Shown: in pieces, positions 45,801 to 53,909 of the stretch | How the letters are laid out: each line of letters opens with the position of its first letter | How positions within the stretch are numbered: position 1 is the first letter of the stretch | From: Martelella mediterranea DSM 17316 | GTDB lineage: Bacteria > Pseudomonadota > Alphaproteobacteria > Rhizobiales > Rhizobiaceae | Assembly (NCBI RefSeq): GCF_002043005.1 | Contig: NZ_CP020330.1 | Span: 3,924,001 to 3,988,000 of the forward strand | DNA length: 64,000 bases | Direction of reading: 5' to 3' | Notes under the pieces: generated by a model | What the model was told of the DNA's origin: nothing | Databases searched by the model: none | The model's input: only the letters and a program-made list of their open reading frames with translations | Program-made: the position numbers and the translations under genes

Positions 45801-46379
45801 AGTGTCAATAACACCGACGACGACACCCTTTCCGGTAAAACCTTTTTCGAGTGCAGCATCGACATGCATGGCATCGAGCGAATAGTTGCGCTGATATTCA
45901 CTGAGCGCATCTTTCAGAATGCTGGGATTACCCCCGGGGTAAGGCGTAGCGCGCGCGGCTGGGGAGGATGCCCGAGGTTGCGTCCGGACCGTTCCGGACA
46001 CCGAAGCCTCGGGAAACAGGCTTGCGAGGTGGCGGCCAGAGGCGGCCGCCTTGGAGATCGACGCGGCAAGATCGGGCCGAAGCCTCCGCGCCTCCGTTTC
46101 AATCAGATCGGCGCGTTCTGGCGTCAGCCGCGCGTTTTCGACGATACTGGCAAGAAGCGATTTGCGACCGAAGGCGATTGCCTCCTGCAGCGCGGCCCTT
46201 ACTGCCTCCGACGATTGATCGGCAACGGCCCCGCTCTCTTCGGCAGGTCGCGTCGCAAGATCGTCCGCGAGTGCGCCGGTCGCCAGCAAAGTCGAGGTCA
46301 GCATCGCCGAGACGGCGATAGTTCCGAACCGGCCTGAGAGAGAGGGGCGAGGAAAGGCAGGGGTTATGGGCATACGCAT
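42861..46379 (-). CDS. S8 serine protease autotransporter
   Basis: The product is about 1172 aa. A signal peptide covers residues 1-38. The subtilisin domain has Asp in GVIDTGIAL (about residue 192), His in DGHGTHVSG (253), oxyanion Asn in SAGNE (about 389) and Ser in SGTSMAAPNVSG (520). Passenger strands follow, then a C-terminal beta-barrel of about 270 residues ending FSANASLKF, so it can secrete itself across the outer membrane. Start ATG 46379 or 46373 lacks a strong ribosome site. A CadC-like regulator gene lies upstream on the same strand and an Inh-like lipoprotein downstream. Confidence 0.92.
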   Translation of the reverse strand: MRMPITPAFPRPSLSGRFGTIAVSAMLTSTLLATGALADDLATRPAEESGAVADQSSEAVRAALQEAIAFGRKSLLASIVENARLTPERADLIETEARRLRPDLAASISKAAASGRHLASLFPEASVSGTVRTQPRASSPAARATPYPGGNPSILKDALSEYQRNYSLDAMHVDAALEKGFTGKGVVVGVIDTGIALSPNGTVHPEFEGRVDPRSKSYLYWFDPSVEGEHLTQEQFEAAFEQGPDDPYDIDGHGTHVSGIIGAGRNGFGMEGVASQATILSVGAIPGGDGEVFVDGEDFDIDDLQYCGPSLLNGTCEPITGSRVPDTVGFEYLSQFSDVKVINGSFGSNAEPDQETWDIPVGAQAQFMADAKAMKQSLDAGQIIVMSAGNEFLEAPVLAENPFSSGLFPFIQPKNEAATNSSGSLVYDDHGTGLDLSFTSAEALAAAEKQDGIARGRIVVVVALDAYNQISSYSNRCGVAKEWCIAAPGGDQPSGADSGIYSTVPEDLVPSGYDSYSGTSMAAPNVSGAVAVLTEAYPSFTPAEIVEILFMTAEDLGAAGIDAVYGWGLVRLDRALSVGPVGMTGEGVYAVGADGSDTTWIVSFTSDGSLEKQGGGTLSILNAATFRQAAGVEDGLLAVDGALTTPELHVGRNGTLGGTGRVVAAVEVDGTLAPGQSPGTMTIAGNVSLAPTATMEIDVDGTGTENGAGNYDRLLVTGAGNDIAANGTLQPRLRGISGAATNAFTPMPGELFTFVQVADGSVTGSFSGLDQPDEGLAPGTRFDVLYAADALSLAATPERYADLSVFGISATQNEKALGGAIDRSRPPAGVRPDAAYNESFNALYAADIEALAGGLSSLTGQIHAEMGTSAVRAIGRFADRIGERQMGLATGWLSETGTPYGTGEVWVSGNHAHTDVASSGAISGYDVNANNGAFGIDWHFGQTIAGIAGSYEYADVSANANGDGNIGTYQAAAYATFETAGPTVAVRGGLSYGDLSTSRLTTLGKYAAMANASGHGMGGFAEVSAFQEFEMAALTLTPSATLGYRGFHRDAMTETGSLFALSLPDETFSETQATLALSASHRFTFDNGLKLEPVLSAGWRHDFGDLDRSSSLAIFGSGFDASGADIGRNAFIGRVSVNAIASDRFTFGASYDAELRDNLTSQIFSANASLKF

Positions 46380-46624
46380 GTCCAATCATGACCGGTCACA
46401 AACATGTTTCGGCAGCGGCAAGCGGCGTTGACCAGACTGACGAACCGTCCCCGCCCCGTCCGCCTGCGCGAAACAGAACGATCCTGTCATCTCACAGAAA
46501 TGTTTGCTCAGTATTTGAAACGGCGATTTTCTTGACTTTTCGCAAGTTTCCACCGTCGGTGTCGTGGACGCGTCATCCGCCCTGGCCGCAGAAAATGCAC
46601 CAGATTATCGCCGCCGCGCCGGGC

Positions 46625-48160
46625 TTAGGCCGGATCGGCTACGCCGGATCTGATGCTCTCGCTAACGACATCGTCGCCAAATGCGGCAGTGAAGGCGGCA
46701 ATCGGCGCGTTCATGATATTCCGGCGGTGCTCGAGTTTCTTGAAGCGGCGGCCGAAGACATTGTAGAGCAGTTGAAGCATGTGCGCCGCGATGGCCGATG
46801 TCAGCTCGGCGCCCGCGACCGTCCGGCTCATATGGCCCTCGTTCAGTTCGGGCGCGAGCAGCAGACCCAGGCGGGCATGCGCGAGCGGCGCTGTCATGCG
46901 CAGACGCTCGGCAAGCGCCTGCAACGCGTCCAGCCTGTTTCCGGCGCGCAGTGCACCAGCCTTCAGCAGCATCAGATAGATGAAGAACTCCGTGCCCGGC
47001 TCGGCGAGTTCCAACGCCTCGTCGTAGAGCTGGCACGCGGCGTCGATGTCCCCTTCGATCGCCGCGATTTCTCCCCGCAAGGCCGCCGCGGTGGCAAAGG
47101 CAGAACCATGTTGGAGAGCCTGATCCACCAGACTTTCGGCGAGCTCCGTATGTTCATTGTTGACGAACAGAAGCAGCTTGGCGAAGGCCAGTCCCATTTC
47201 GGGCATCTTGGGCAGCTCGCCCAGAGCGGACAGGCTGGTCTCTTCAATCTCCCGCTCGATCGCCTGCCACTCCTCATGGGAAAGCCATTGATCCGGTTCA
47301 CTCATGCTCTGCAGCAGCCGAGCATAGAGATTGAGCGCCCACATCACGTTTAACCGTTGATCATGCGGGCTTTCCGCCATGGCGCGCTCTAGCATGCGCG
47401 CATTGTCCCGCCAGCTAACCTTGGCCGGGTTGCCGCTGAGCGTCAGCGCCGCGTCGTGCTGGCGGATCCATGGCGGCAGATCATCGGGCAGCCCGCCGAT
47501 CGGCGGCGGCAGGGCGAGATGCGACCAGATGGCCTGCAAGATGTCCTCTGTGCCGACCGCATTGCTGCCTGCGCGATGATCGACCCGTTTCATGCCGATA
47601 AACTGGCCGGCATGCCTTAGAAGCAGCGCGGCATGAAGAACATCGCCATGACGGTGAAAGACCACCTCGATGCTGAAATGCCGCGTTTCGACCCTGTGGG
47701 ACTCCTCGACGATCACCGCCCTGTCGGAACTAAGGCCTGCCTGAAACGCCTGACGGAGCTGAGCGAGATAGCGCTCCGCCTCCGCCCCACCCCGCTTCAG
47801 GCCGCGGATGGGTCCGATGATTAGAAACGCATCCGGATTCTCTGCATTCACCGACGTGTGCGGCGCAATCCAGACATAGCCTTCGCCATACTGCGTTCGG
47901 ATGAAGCGGGGTGTGCGCGGCGCGTCCTGAAGCTTGCGCCGAAGCTGGTTGATCAGGAAATCGACGTGACGATCGCTGCTGGTCTCGCTTTGCCCGCCGA
48001 GAACAGAGAGCAGATCATTGCGGCTGAGCAGGCGCCCGTTATTGGCCGTAAAATGTTGCAGCAGAATTCTTTCCTGCCGTGTGAAGGTCAGTCGCGTACC
48101 GTCTCCGTCGCGGTCAGCCGTCAGAAAATCCGCTGAAAATTCAATATCAAGATACCGCAT
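46625..48160 (-). CDS. CadC-like winged-helix regulator with tetratricopeptide-like tail
   Basis: The 511-aa protein starts with an OmpR/PhoB-type DNA-binding domain (LTFTRQERILLQHF, RHVDFLINQLRRKL and IRTQYGEGYVWIAP, residues about 22-100). No receiver and no membrane helix are obvious, unlike CadC. The remaining 400 residues are helical and include repeat-like pairs (ALRGEIAAIEGDIDAACQLYDEALELA region, positions about 395-425). It could sense a ligand or partner through that domain and control the adjacent protease gene. Confidence 0.78.
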   Translation of the reverse strand: MRYLDIEFSADFLTADRDGDGTRLTFTRQERILLQHFTANNGRLLSRNDLLSVLGGQSETSSDRHVDFLINQLRRKLQDAPRTPRFIRTQYGEGYVWIAPHTSVNAENPDAFLIIGPIRGLKRGGAEAERYLAQLRQAFQAGLSSDRAVIVEESHRVETRHFSIEVVFHRHGDVLHAALLLRHAGQFIGMKRVDHRAGSNAVGTEDILQAIWSHLALPPPIGGLPDDLPPWIRQHDAALTLSGNPAKVSWRDNARMLERAMAESPHDQRLNVMWALNLYARLLQSMSEPDQWLSHEEWQAIEREIEETSLSALGELPKMPEMGLAFAKLLLFVNNEHTELAESLVDQALQHGSAFATAAALRGEIAAIEGDIDAACQLYDEALELAEPGTEFFIYLMLLKAGALRAGNRLDALQALAERLRMTAPLAHARLGLLLAPELNEGHMSRTVAGAELTSAIAAHMLQLLYNVFGRRFKKLEHRRNIMNAPIAAFTAAFGDDVVSESIRSGVADPA

Positions 48161-48483
48161 GCGCCGAGCCTATGGCCTGGCTGGCACATGGTAAAGCACG
48201 CCTTGCGCGAGGCGCGAAATCTCTGATCGCAAACCGTGTTTCGTTCCTCTTTGTCGATTGCAGGCGTGCCACGTCTGGTGGTGCCGAAGACGGTAGCGAT
48301 TGCGGTGGGAAGCGCCATCGCGATAACAGCGCCGGGAGCGATGCTCCGCCGCAGTTCGAACATCACCGCGCGCATGAGCGGTTCGGTCTGGTTGGTTGTG
48401 GTGAGACCGGTGCGATCGATCAGATCCCGGCACCACTCCACATGCAGCCGCGTCGCATTTTCCACGTCATATGGATGTCCCAT
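48121..48483 (-). CDS. small protein of unknown function, possibly truncated
   Basis: The 120-aa frame has an excellent GGAGGA site 6 bases before ATG 48483, so translation is likely. The first 70 residues look like a helical domain resembling DUF2267-type proteins (MRAVMFELRRSIAPGA, MALPTAIATVFG). The remaining part, rich in Cys and Arg, does not resemble a protein domain and overlaps the regulator gene by 40 bases. A frameshift near residue 75 would explain this. I am not sure it is intact. Confidence 0.5.
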   Translation of the reverse strand: MGHPYDVENATRLHVEWCRDLIDRTGLTTTNQTEPLMRAVMFELRRSIAPGAVIAMALPTAIATVFGTTRRGTPAIDKEERNTVCDQRFRASRKACFTMCQPGHRLGACGILILNFQRIF

Positions 48484-48528
48484 GATTGTCCTCCGTTGTC
48501 GGGCTAGCAAATGTCCTGATCTCAGAGC

Positions 48529-49899
48529 TCACCTGGCCTGGCCGCGCGCCTTTATGCGTGTCGCAGCCAGCAAAGCGCCGAAAGACATGACGACCAGCGC
48601 TCCGAACGCGATCCGATAAGCTGTCGCCGGTGCAGAGACGCCGAACTGCTCGATGACGGCGACCGTGGCGATCGCGCCCAACGCGCCTCCCAGACGCTGG
48701 GCGATGTTGATCAGCGTCGCGGCGTCAGCGGTTCTGGTCTCGTCAACCTGATTATAGGCAGCCGTGATCGCAGGCATCTGGGCCAGAGCCAGGCCGGCTC
48801 CGCGTGCGACGAGAACAAGGATGATGGCGGGAAGTGCGATAGCGGCCGAGACGAGGAAAGGAATTGTCGCTAGAACCAGCAACCCGCATCCGGTCAGCGA
48901 TACGGCTCTCGGTCCATGGCGATCCGTCAGCGCCCCCGCCGCCGGTAGCATGCACGCGGAGCCAAGACCCATGGCCATGAGCATGAGGCCGGCTTCCGTT
49001 GACGTTTGTCCAAGGCTGCGCTGCAGGTAGATCGGCAGGAGCAGCAATCCGCCATACATGGCGGCGCCCGTCAATCCGGCCGTCACGACTGGCGCGGCAA
49101 AACCCGACCGCGCAAGAAGGGCGACATCGATCAGGGGATCGGGCGTTCGGATGGCGTGGACGACAAAGGCGGACGTCAAGCCAGCCCCGAGGACCAGGAT
49201 TGCCAAGGAGAGCATGCCGATAGTGCTCGATCCGATCTCCGCCGCGCCGTAAAGCAGCAGCGGAAGGCCGAAACCGATGAGCATCAGTCCGCGCGCGTCG
49301 ATCCGAGCCTTCTCCGACCTGTTACCGGGCGGCACCAGACGCGCCGCGCCGATCAGGGCTGCTGCGCCCACCGGCCCATTGATCAGAAACAGCCACCGCC
49401 AGGAGCCCGTATCGATCAGCACGCCGCCAAAGGCTGGTCCCAGGGCCGGCCCAAGGGCGATGGCAAACCCCACGATCCCCATGAGCCGCCCCAGCTGACG
49501 CCGTTCGGCGGTGGATGCCAGAACCGCCTGACCGGCGGGCACCATCAGCCCGGCTGCAAGCCCCTGCAGGCAGCGCGCCACGATCAGATGCGTCACGGAC
49601 TGCGCGAGCGCGCAAATGATCGAAGCGAGCACGAAGGCAAGGATGCTGGCTTTCCAGACGCGACCGTCGCCAAGGCGTCGGCCGAGCCAGCCGGTGAGCG
49701 GCAGCGAAACGGCGAGTGCGATCAGATAGCCGGTCGCCACCCACTGAACGGACGACAAGGGCGCGGCGAGGTCGGAACGGATGGCTTCCAGCGCAAGGTT
49801 GGCGATGGTCGAATCGAGCATCGCCATGAAAGCGCCGGAGCCGGTGATGGCGGCGACAGCCCAAAGCCGGCCTGAGATTTGGGGAGGTGAAAGCGACAT
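48529..49899 (-). CDS. MFS drug efflux transporter (EmrB/DHA2-like)
   Basis: The 456-aa inner-membrane protein has fourteen or so hydrophobic helices. FMAMLDSTIANLAL near the N-terminus and GLAAGLMVPAGQAVL and GIVGFAIALGPALGPAFGG are the family motifs A/C of proton-driven drug exporters. ATG 49899 precedes MSLSPPQISG; an upstream extension to 49995 reaches into the TetR promoter and is not used. It is divergent from a TetR gene and probably repressed by it. Confidence 0.87.
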   Translation of the reverse strand: MSLSPPQISGRLWAVAAITGSGAFMAMLDSTIANLALEAIRSDLAAPLSSVQWVATGYLIALAVSLPLTGWLGRRLGDGRVWKASILAFVLASIICALAQSVTHLIVARCLQGLAAGLMVPAGQAVLASTAERRQLGRLMGIVGFAIALGPALGPAFGGVLIDTGSWRWLFLINGPVGAAALIGAARLVPPGNRSEKARIDARGLMLIGFGLPLLLYGAAEIGSSTIGMLSLAILVLGAGLTSAFVVHAIRTPDPLIDVALLARSGFAAPVVTAGLTGAAMYGGLLLLPIYLQRSLGQTSTEAGLMLMAMGLGSACMLPAAGALTDRHGPRAVSLTGCGLLVLATIPFLVSAAIALPAIILVLVARGAGLALAQMPAITAAYNQVDETRTADAATLINIAQRLGGALGAIATVAVIEQFGVSAPATAYRIAFGALVVMSFGALLAATRIKARGQAR

Positions 49900-49940
49900 G
49901 GCGTTCAACGCGTGCGAAAGATGACAGTGGCGAATCTTTA

Positions 49941-49956
49941 TGATACACTCGTACCA
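49941..49956. promoter_or_regulatory. candidate TetR operator between efflux and regulator genes
   Basis: TGATAC-N4-GTACCA is an imperfect 16-bp palindrome (one mismatch) placed between the divergent MFS and TetR start codons. It can control both. Confidence 0.4.
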
Positions 49957-49988
49957 CAAAAAATAACCATAAGCGAGGCCGGCCGCCC

Positions 49989-50630
49989 ATGCCACGAACC
50001 GTCGACCACGACGAACGTCGCTCCATGATCCTGGAAGCCTTCATGCGCCTCGCCGCGCGTGAGGGATTGCATGCCGTCTCCCTGCGCGGCGTTGCCGCCG
50101 AAGCCGGCATCTCGCTGCGATTGGTGCAGTATTATTTCGAGACCAAGGCCAGGCTGATGCAATCGGGCCTCACCGCTCTCGAGACCATCAGCAATGAACG
50201 CCTGAGTGCCCGTCTTCAAAGTCTTGGGCCGTCGCCCGGTGCGCGGGCCACGCTCGAGGCATATTTCGCCGTTGCGCTTCCCACCGATCGCGAAAGCCGC
50301 CAGTTTCACCTGCTCTGGACCTCCTATGCGATGCTCGCGATGACTGACCCGGAGATTTCGGACCGAACCTTCGTGGATGGCCCCGACCGGCAGCAGGAGC
50401 GGATCGCATCGCTGTTGGAGAAGGGAAAATCCGACGGCGCGTTTCATGCCGCTCTCGATAGCGAGATCGAAGCAACCATCCTGATATCCCTGATACACGG
50501 CCTCGGAACCGCGGTTCTCGTCGGCCAGCAGACGGCAGAGCGCGCGTTTGCAAGCTTCAGGCATCACCTTGACCGTTTGACCGCAGAAGCAAGCGGAAAG
50601 CCGGATCGCGATCGGCAGCGTTCAGAGTAA
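49989..50630 (+). CDS. TetR-family repressor of the MFS gene
   Basis: The 213-aa protein has the TetR helix-turn-helix (SLRGVAAEAGISLRLVQYYF, residues about 32-51) and a helical ligand domain. The pair of a TetR and a divergent exporter suggests control of drug or metabolite efflux. The start ATG sits 32 bases from the candidate operator. A membrane-protein gene follows 71 bases downstream. Confidence 0.88.
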   Translation: MPRTVDHDERRSMILEAFMRLAAREGLHAVSLRGVAAEAGISLRLVQYYFETKARLMQSGLTALETISNERLSARLQSLGPSPGARATLEAYFAVALPTDRESRQFHLLWTSYAMLAMTDPEISDRTFVDGPDRQQERIASLLEKGKSDGAFHAALDSEIEATILISLIHGLGTAVLVGQQTAERAFASFRHHLDRLTAEASGKPDRDRQRSE

Positions 50631-50701
50631 ACACCGTCTCCGGCCTGGCGGAGAACGCTCTCATTCCTCGATTGAGAAGACGAACCAAGGAGCAGCCCTT
50701 G

Positions 50702-51160
50702 ATGACAGACCTCATCCTTCCTGCAACCGCTCTCGCCACAGCGCTAGCCTTCATCGGCCTTGGCGGCGGCCTCTACGAGGTCGGCGTGATTGATCCCGCC
50801 TGGCCTCGACGACCGGACCTGATACAGCCCGATCATGGCGGCATATCGCGCAAGCGCTTCTGGATACCGGCACACGCGACTTTCGAAGTGCTGCTCGTCA
50901 TCGCGCTTGCTCTTTCTTGGTCCATTGCCGATGTGCGGTTCTGGCTTCTGGTCGCGATGGCAAGTCACGCCGTCATGCGGTTCTGGTCGGCCTTCGATTT
51001 CATTCCGAAGGCGCTCGCTTTCGAAAAGGCGGTCCCCGGACCGGACACGGAAACCGCTGCAAGGCGATGGACGCGCCGAAGCCTGGCGCGCCTGCCGCTG
51101 GACATCATTGCCTGCGGCGCAATGCTGGCCGCCACGATTGCAGCGGCAGGGGTCGCATAG
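50702..51160 (+). CDS. small multi-helix membrane protein, unknown function
   Basis: The 152-aa product has four predicted membrane helices (about 3-25, 58-78, 82-102, 130-150) and a conserved-looking polar loop HGGISRKRFWIPAHATFE. I cannot name the family. GGAG lies before ATG 50702. It may be co-transcribed with the TetR gene and relate to the same efflux or stress response. Confidence 0.7.
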   Translation: MTDLILPATALATALAFIGLGGGLYEVGVIDPAWPRRPDLIQPDHGGISRKRFWIPAHATFEVLLVIALALSWSIADVRFWLLVAMASHAVMRFWSAFDFIPKALAFEKAVPGPDTETAARRWTRRSLARLPLDIIACGAMLAATIAAAGVA

Positions 51161-51218
51161 GCGCCGCAGGGCAAACGGTTGCTCCCGTTGCCGGACCAAA
51201 TGCATGTGGGCTGCACTC

Positions 51219-51602
51219 TTATTGATCGCCTTGAAACACCGCTTCCACGTTGTTGCCATCCGGGTCTATGACGAATGCCGCATAATAGGCATCGTGATAG
51301 TTCGGGCGTATCCCCGGTGCGCCATTGTCGGCGCCGCCGGCGGAGACGGCGCCTGCATGAAAGACCGCCACCTCTTCTCGGTTCCTGGCGCGAAAGGCGA
51401 GATGAAGCGGGGTAGGCATCGGGCCCGACGCGCCAATAATGAAAAGTTCCACGCGCTCCCGGCCGAAACCGGCGACCCCGCCCTCGGGGCGATCGATAAA
51501 GAACTTCTTCTCTATTCCGAGCGGCGCGAGCGCCGCTTCGTAGAAGCGCTGCATGTCCGCGAGGCGCGTGGTTTTGAGGCTGACATGATCGAAGATGCTC
51601 AT
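51219..51602 (-). CDS. VOC-family (glyoxalase-like) protein
   Basis: The 127-aa vicinal-oxygen-chelate protein starts IFDHVSLKTTRLADMQRFYEAAL, split here after TRL, and ends NYHDAYYAAFVIDPDGNNVEAVF, with His and Glu at the usual metal positions (H6 and the final Glu). Members are lyases, dioxygenases or resistance proteins; substrate is unknown. It is 39 bases downstream of the SDR gene on the same strand, so both may act on one compound. Confidence 0.88.
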   Translation of the reverse strand: MSIFDHVSLKTTRLADMQRFYEAALAPLGIEKKFFIDRPEGGVAGFGRERVELFIIGASGPMPTPLHLAFRARNREEVAVFHAGAVSAGGADNGAPGIRPNYHDAYYAAFVIDPDGNNVEAVFQGDQ

Positions 51603-51641
51603 TCCTGTTTCCTGACTGAGATGGGACCTTGGGCGGTCGTT

Positions 51642-52451
51642 TCAGATCGTCGGCAGCATTCCGCCGTCGAGACGAAGGTTCGAGCCGGTGATGTAGGCGG
51701 CGCGCGGGCTGGCAAGGAAGCAGACGGCATCCGCAATCTCCTCCAGCGTTCCCACCCGACCAACGGGGACCGCCGCAAAGAGCGGAAGGACCGCGGCCTC
51801 GACGTCATCCCAGGGCGCATCCGGCGCGATGCCCCTGGTTTGCGCGACCTCGCGAAACCTGAAGTCGAGCTTCTCGCTGTGAATTGTGCCGGGGGAAACC
51901 GTGTTCACGGTCACGCCTTCGGCGGCGGTGGCTTTCGCCATGGAGGCCGACATCGCAAGCATCGCCGCCTTGGCGGCGGAATAATCCGGGTTCGCTGCGG
52001 GCGGCATCAGTCCGGCGAGGCTGGCGATATTGATGATCCGTCCCCACCGCGCGCGCCGCATAGCCGGCAGCACGGCGCTTGTCACGCGCACGGCCGCCAG
52101 CACATTGGCGTCGTAGGTCGTGGCCCATAAAGCGGCCTCCGTCGTGCTCCAATCGGACGCGCCGCCCGAACCGCCCGCATTGTTGACGAGAATGTCGATA
52201 TCGCCGGCGGCGGCTCGGGCCGCGGACACCATTGTCTCGACCTGAGCCGCATCGGTGAGATCGCCGGTTACGACATGCGTCGTTCCGCCCGTGGCCTCGA
52301 TCTGCTCCGCCACGCCGCGCACCTGGTTTGCGTCGCGGCCGTGAACGATGACGGTTGCGCCTTCCAGGGCCAGCCCCCGTGCAATGCCTGCGCCGATGCC
52401 CTTGCTGCTTCCGGTCACCAGGGCAATCCTGCCCTCAAGATGTAGATCCAT
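51642..52451 (-). CDS. SDR-family oxidoreductase
   Basis: The 269-aa classical SDR has TGSSKGIGAGIA for NAD(P), NNAGGSGG, IASLAGLM with the catalytic Ser position, YSAAKAAML with Tyr and Lys, and the closing GSNLRLDGGM. The substrate is unknown. It is divergent from an HxlR-type regulator gene across only 53 bases, so that regulator likely controls it and the VOC gene. Confidence 0.9.
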   Translation of the reverse strand: MDLHLEGRIALVTGSSKGIGAGIARGLALEGATVIVHGRDANQVRGVAEQIEATGGTTHVVTGDLTDAAQVETMVSAARAAAGDIDILVNNAGGSGGASDWSTTEAALWATTYDANVLAAVRVTSAVLPAMRRARWGRIINIASLAGLMPPAANPDYSAAKAAMLAMSASMAKATAAEGVTVNTVSPGTIHSEKLDFRFREVAQTRGIAPDAPWDDVEAAVLPLFAAVPVGRVGTLEEIADAVCFLASPRAAYITGSNLRLDGGMLPTI

Positions 52452-52504
52452 GAACCGGCTCCTCTTACTGTGTTACGTTGAGCCCGTGATTTAGGAGTGC
52501 CGCG

Positions 52505-52888
52505 ATGGATGCCGCAAGAACGCACCAAAAAGTGCCTGTCAACAAACTGGAGCGAGGCGCCTGCCTTGGCGCGGATGGCGCGGTTGCGCATGTGACGCGT
52601 TGCCTGCGGATGATCAGCGGACGCTGGAAACTGCCGATCCTGTTTCGCCTCTATGCCGACGAGATGTTGCGAAGCTCACAGCTTCTGCGCGACATGCCTG
52701 ACGTGTCGCAGAAGATGCTCACCCAGCACCTGCGCGCGCTGGAGGCGGACGGTCTGATCCTGCGAACGGATTTCGGCGAAACGCCTCCCCGGGTGGAATA
52801 CCGCCTGACAGAGCGCGGCCAGGCCCTGATGCCGGTTCTGCTCGCCGCGCGCCAGTTTGCCGAGGACCATGAGCGGGCCGTCAAATAA
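52505..52888 (+). CDS. HxlR-family regulator
   Basis: The 127-aa protein has the HxlR winged helix: CLRMISGRWKLPILFRLY, then FSQLLR-type RSSQLLRDMPDVSQKMLTQHLRALE and the wing RVEYRLTERG. Family members sense electrophiles or oxidants, often via a Cys; here Cys at residue 20 and 33 could serve. It faces the SDR gene and ends before a 275-base gap (52889-53163) in which I see no gene. Confidence 0.9.
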   Translation: MDAARTHQKVPVNKLERGACLGADGAVAHVTRCLRMISGRWKLPILFRLYADEMLRSSQLLRDMPDVSQKMLTQHLRALEADGLILRTDFGETPPRVEYRLTERGQALMPVLLAARQFAEDHERAVK

Positions 52889-53163
52889 TGGGATGAAGAC
52901 GCCAGACGAGCAAAGCCTCGTCGGCCGAAAGGTCGTTGCCTACTGCCTTGCGGAAGACGTTTACCGATGTCCGTGAAAGGCGGAAGCGACCACGCACGCG
53001 TGGTCGGGGCACACAGCGCCAATCGCGGTGCAGGGGCAAAACCATCATCATGTCGCTGGCCGGCAAACTGCTTCGGCTGACTCTGGAGAGCGCTTGCCTG
53101 GGTCCTGTCAAGAACATCTTGCAGCCGCCCTGCCCTTCTTTCATGGTTTCGCGCTTCAACGGG

Positions 53164-53823
53164 CTATTGCGGTTGGCGGGCCTCGGCCCGCAGCAGCTTG
53201 CGGATTCGTCTTCCCCGGCGCCAGCAGGTGACCGCCGCAAGCGAGACGATCAGCCACAATGCTGCCTCAAGCACGAAGCCGATGGAAAGCCCAAGCATGG
53301 GTGCCGTCAGACACAGCAATGCGGCAATCGTCAGCGTCGCCATCCGCTGGGGCTTTGCCATCGGGCCACGGTAATCGGCGGGCTGGCCGAGCGATTGCGC
53401 AAAGGCACGAAGATAGGCCGTGAAAATGGCAAGCGCCGCGGCCGCCCAGCCCAGCTCGGGCATGCCCGCCCCATAGCCCGCGCCGACAAGGATGAGCGTG
53501 TCGGCAACACGATCGGGCGCCTCGTTCCAGAACGGGCCATCGTCCGCCGCGCGACCGGCCTCGACCGCGAGCATGCCGTCGAACAGATTGCACAGAAGGC
53601 GCAACTGGCAAAACAGCGCGGCTGCGAGCAAGAGGACGATCTGCAAGGCCCCGGCCGCATCGCTGGAAAACGCGAATGCCAGGCCGGCGATCCCCGCCAT
53701 CACCATGCTCAGAAACGAGACCTGGTTTGGCGTGATCGGCGTCTTCGCAAGCATGCGGACAGTCGCTTGCGCCCAGGCCGTCTGCCGGCTGGCAAGGGGC
53801 CGACGATGTTCAAGGTCGGGCAT
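53164..53823 (-). CDS. CDP-alcohol phosphatidyltransferase family protein, altered motif
   Basis: The 219-aa membrane protein has five or six helices and the CDP-alcohol transferase active site around residues 79-108. The canonical D1 is Asn79, D2 is Asp82, the Arg after Ala86 is Val, the second Gly is Asn100, while D3 (104) and D4 (108) are kept (DRVAD). Thus part of the metal site is changed. It is the last gene of an operon with cdsA- and plsC-like genes and should make a phospholipid head group. GGAGGGG precedes the ATG. Confidence 0.82.
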   Translation of the reverse strand: MPDLEHRRPLASRQTAWAQATVRMLAKTPITPNQVSFLSMVMAGIAGLAFAFSSDAAGALQIVLLLAAALFCQLRLLCNLFDGMLAVEAGRAADDGPFWNEAPDRVADTLILVGAGYGAGMPELGWAAAALAIFTAYLRAFAQSLGQPADYRGPMAKPQRMATLTIAALLCLTAPMLGLSIGFVLEAALWLIVSLAAVTCWRRGRRIRKLLRAEARQPQ

Positions 53824-53909
53824 GGCTATTCCCCTCCGTCATGGTTCTCTTTGGATCGATCTGTCGACACGCCCTGCCGGCGGCCGCGTTCCAGATGACA
53901 AATACCGTG

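Noticed and set aside
52889..53163. 119-codon minus-strand frame between the HxlR and CDP-alcohol transferase genes
   Set aside because: No ribosome site, basic low-complexity sequence and no domain; it also overlaps the neighbouring gene.
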